Assembly: GCA_020848315.1 (NCBI GenBank)
Contig: JADLAH010000162.1
Span: 1 to 7,974 of the forward strand
DNA length: 7,974 bases
Source: Chitinophagales bacterium
GTDB lineage: Bacteria > Bacteroidota > Bacteroidia > Chitinophagales > JADIYW01
Direction of reading: 5' to 3'
Under the pieces are notes generated by a model. It was given only the letters and a program-made list of their open reading frames with translations, searched no databases and had not been told where the DNA came from. Position numbers and translations under genes: made by a program. This document shows positions 7,219 through 7,974 of this stretch, one piece after another (positions within the stretch are counted from its first letter, which is position 1; every line of letters begins with the position of its first letter).

Positions 7219-7249
7219 CAAAATATAAAGCTGTTCCAGAAAATACAAA
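7219..7249 (-). promoter_or_regulatory. Possible promoter for the small exported protein
   Basis: On the minus strand TTTG (7249-7246) is a full -33 box. Eighteen bases downstream lies TATATTTTG (7227-7219), a -7-like box with one extra base between TA and TTTG. The start would fall near 7212, about 13 bases before the ATG at 7199. The irregular spacing makes this only moderately likely. The purF-to-gene spacer (7200-7299) shows no obvious terminator hairpin. Confidence 0.4.
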
Positions 7250-7299
7250 TTAATTAACACATCACCAAAGGATGCATACACAAGCTACTAATTATCAAA

Positions 7300-7974
7300 C
7301 TAATAGGCTCGTATATTTTTTCCTTCCATGTAATTGATAAAAGCGTTGAGTGCCACCTTATTACCACCTGCCGTCGGATAATCGCCGGTGAAATACCAAT
7401 CGCCATTATTGTTCGGACAAGCAACATGCAGATTATCAATCGTCTGATAAATCACCTGAACATCCGAAAAAATATGCTTAGGCCGGATAATGTCGGCGAT
7501 TTTGGCGGATATCTGCTCATCCATATAAGGTTCGTAGACTTTCTTCACCAGATTGCGGGCTTCCTCTTTCGGCTTCAGCAACTCCTCCTTGCAGGCGCGG
7601 TGAAGTTCTTCCAATACATGGTATTCGCCTCTTTCCTTCCACAAAGCGACAGCGGCCTGGAATGCCACGAAGCTGCCCATCTTACTCATGTCGATGCCAT
7701 AACAATCCGGATAGCGGATCTGCGGCGCGGATGACACGACAATAATCTTTTTAGGCTGCAGTCGGTCCAGCATCGTCAGGATGCTCTCTTTCAGCGTGGT
7801 TCCACGCACGATGGAATCGTCGAGTACCACTAAGGTATCCTGATTATTGCGGACGATGCCATAGGTAACATCATACACGTGATGCACCAGATCATTGCGC
7901 GAAGTATCTTCCGTGATAAAGGTACGCAACTTGGCGTCTTTCACCGCGATTTTTTCCACGCGCGGCATCACTGA
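7300..7974 (-). CDS. purF: Amidophosphoribosyltransferase, C-terminal part (cut by window edge)
   Basis: PurF makes 5-phosphoribosylamine from PRPP and glutamine, the first step of de novo purine synthesis. Only the last 225 or so codons are present. The frame is open to position 7974, so the N-terminal glutaminase domain and true start lie outside the window; the ATG at 7968 is internal. The visible part is the phosphoribosyltransferase domain. It holds KLRTFITEDTSRNDLVHHVYDVTYG, then the PRPP-binding loop TLVVLDDSIVRGTTL (7836-7792), then IIVVSSAPQIRYPDCYGIDM. The end, NNNGDWYFTGDYPTAGGN and FINYMEGKNIRAY, is a tail I recall from Bacteroidota PurF. In the Bacillus and vertebrate enzymes the same place reads CxxCxTGxYP, with two cysteines binding a [4Fe-4S] cluster. 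Here these are Gly and Tyr, so a cluster of that type is not expected. The stop codon is TAG. Confidence 0.93.
   Translation of the reverse strand, partial: SVMPRVEKIAVKDAKLRTFITEDTSRNDLVHHVYDVTYGIVRNNQDTLVVLDDSIVRGTTLKESILTMLDRLQPKKIIVVSSAPQIRYPDCYGIDMSKMGSFVAFQAAVALWKERGEYHVLEELHRACKEELLKPKEEARNLVKKVYEPYMDEQISAKIADIIRPKHIFSDVQVIYQTIDNLHVACPNNNGDWYFTGDYPTAGGNKVALNAFINYMEGKNIRAY

Overview
The window reads as a chromosomal segment from a member of the Bacteroidota, possibly near the Chitinophaga/Sphingobacteria side, although rank below phylum is a guess. Three things support this: promoter-like sites fitting the TTTG / TAnnTTTG pattern of the Bacteroidota primary sigma factor, start codons mostly without a Shine-Dalgarno sequence, and a gene set with a large DUF2723 membrane protein and a PurF ending in a FTGDYPT...INYMEGKN.RAY tail that I recall from that phylum. 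All genes look intact except purF, which runs off the right edge. I see no insertion sequence, integrase, phage gene, CRISPR array or clear sign of horizontal transfer.

Left part (1-3620, minus strand): a large DUF2723/GT117-type membrane glycosyltransferase-like protein is followed 36 bases downstream by mscL, the large-conductance mechanosensitive channel. A hairpin with a GAAA loop lies at the left edge as the likely end of that transcription unit. A good Bacteroidota-type promoter sits just upstream of the DUF2723 gene.

Middle (3621-5771): a compact, self-contained tRNA-Gln(TTG) unit on the plus strand has a near-consensus promoter, the tRNA and a perfect palindromic terminator within about 150 bases. 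Convergent to it lies a minus-strand pair, a 2-oxoglutarate/Fe(II) oxygenase followed by a zinc-ribbon SAM-dependent methyltransferase, 47 bases apart and probably cotranscribed. Their substrate cannot be told from sequence.

Right part (5772-7974): panB, the first committed enzyme of pantothenate (coenzyme A) synthesis, is divergent from the oxygenase. A small exported protein of unknown function lies convergent to panB, and the C-terminal third of purF, the first enzyme of de novo purine synthesis, is cut by the window end. These are mostly housekeeping functions placed side by side rather than one pathway. I found no convincing new biological system. The most open items are the oxygenase-methyltransferase pair, the unassigned exported protein, and the replacement in PurF of two cysteines that bind an iron-sulfur cluster in other lineages.
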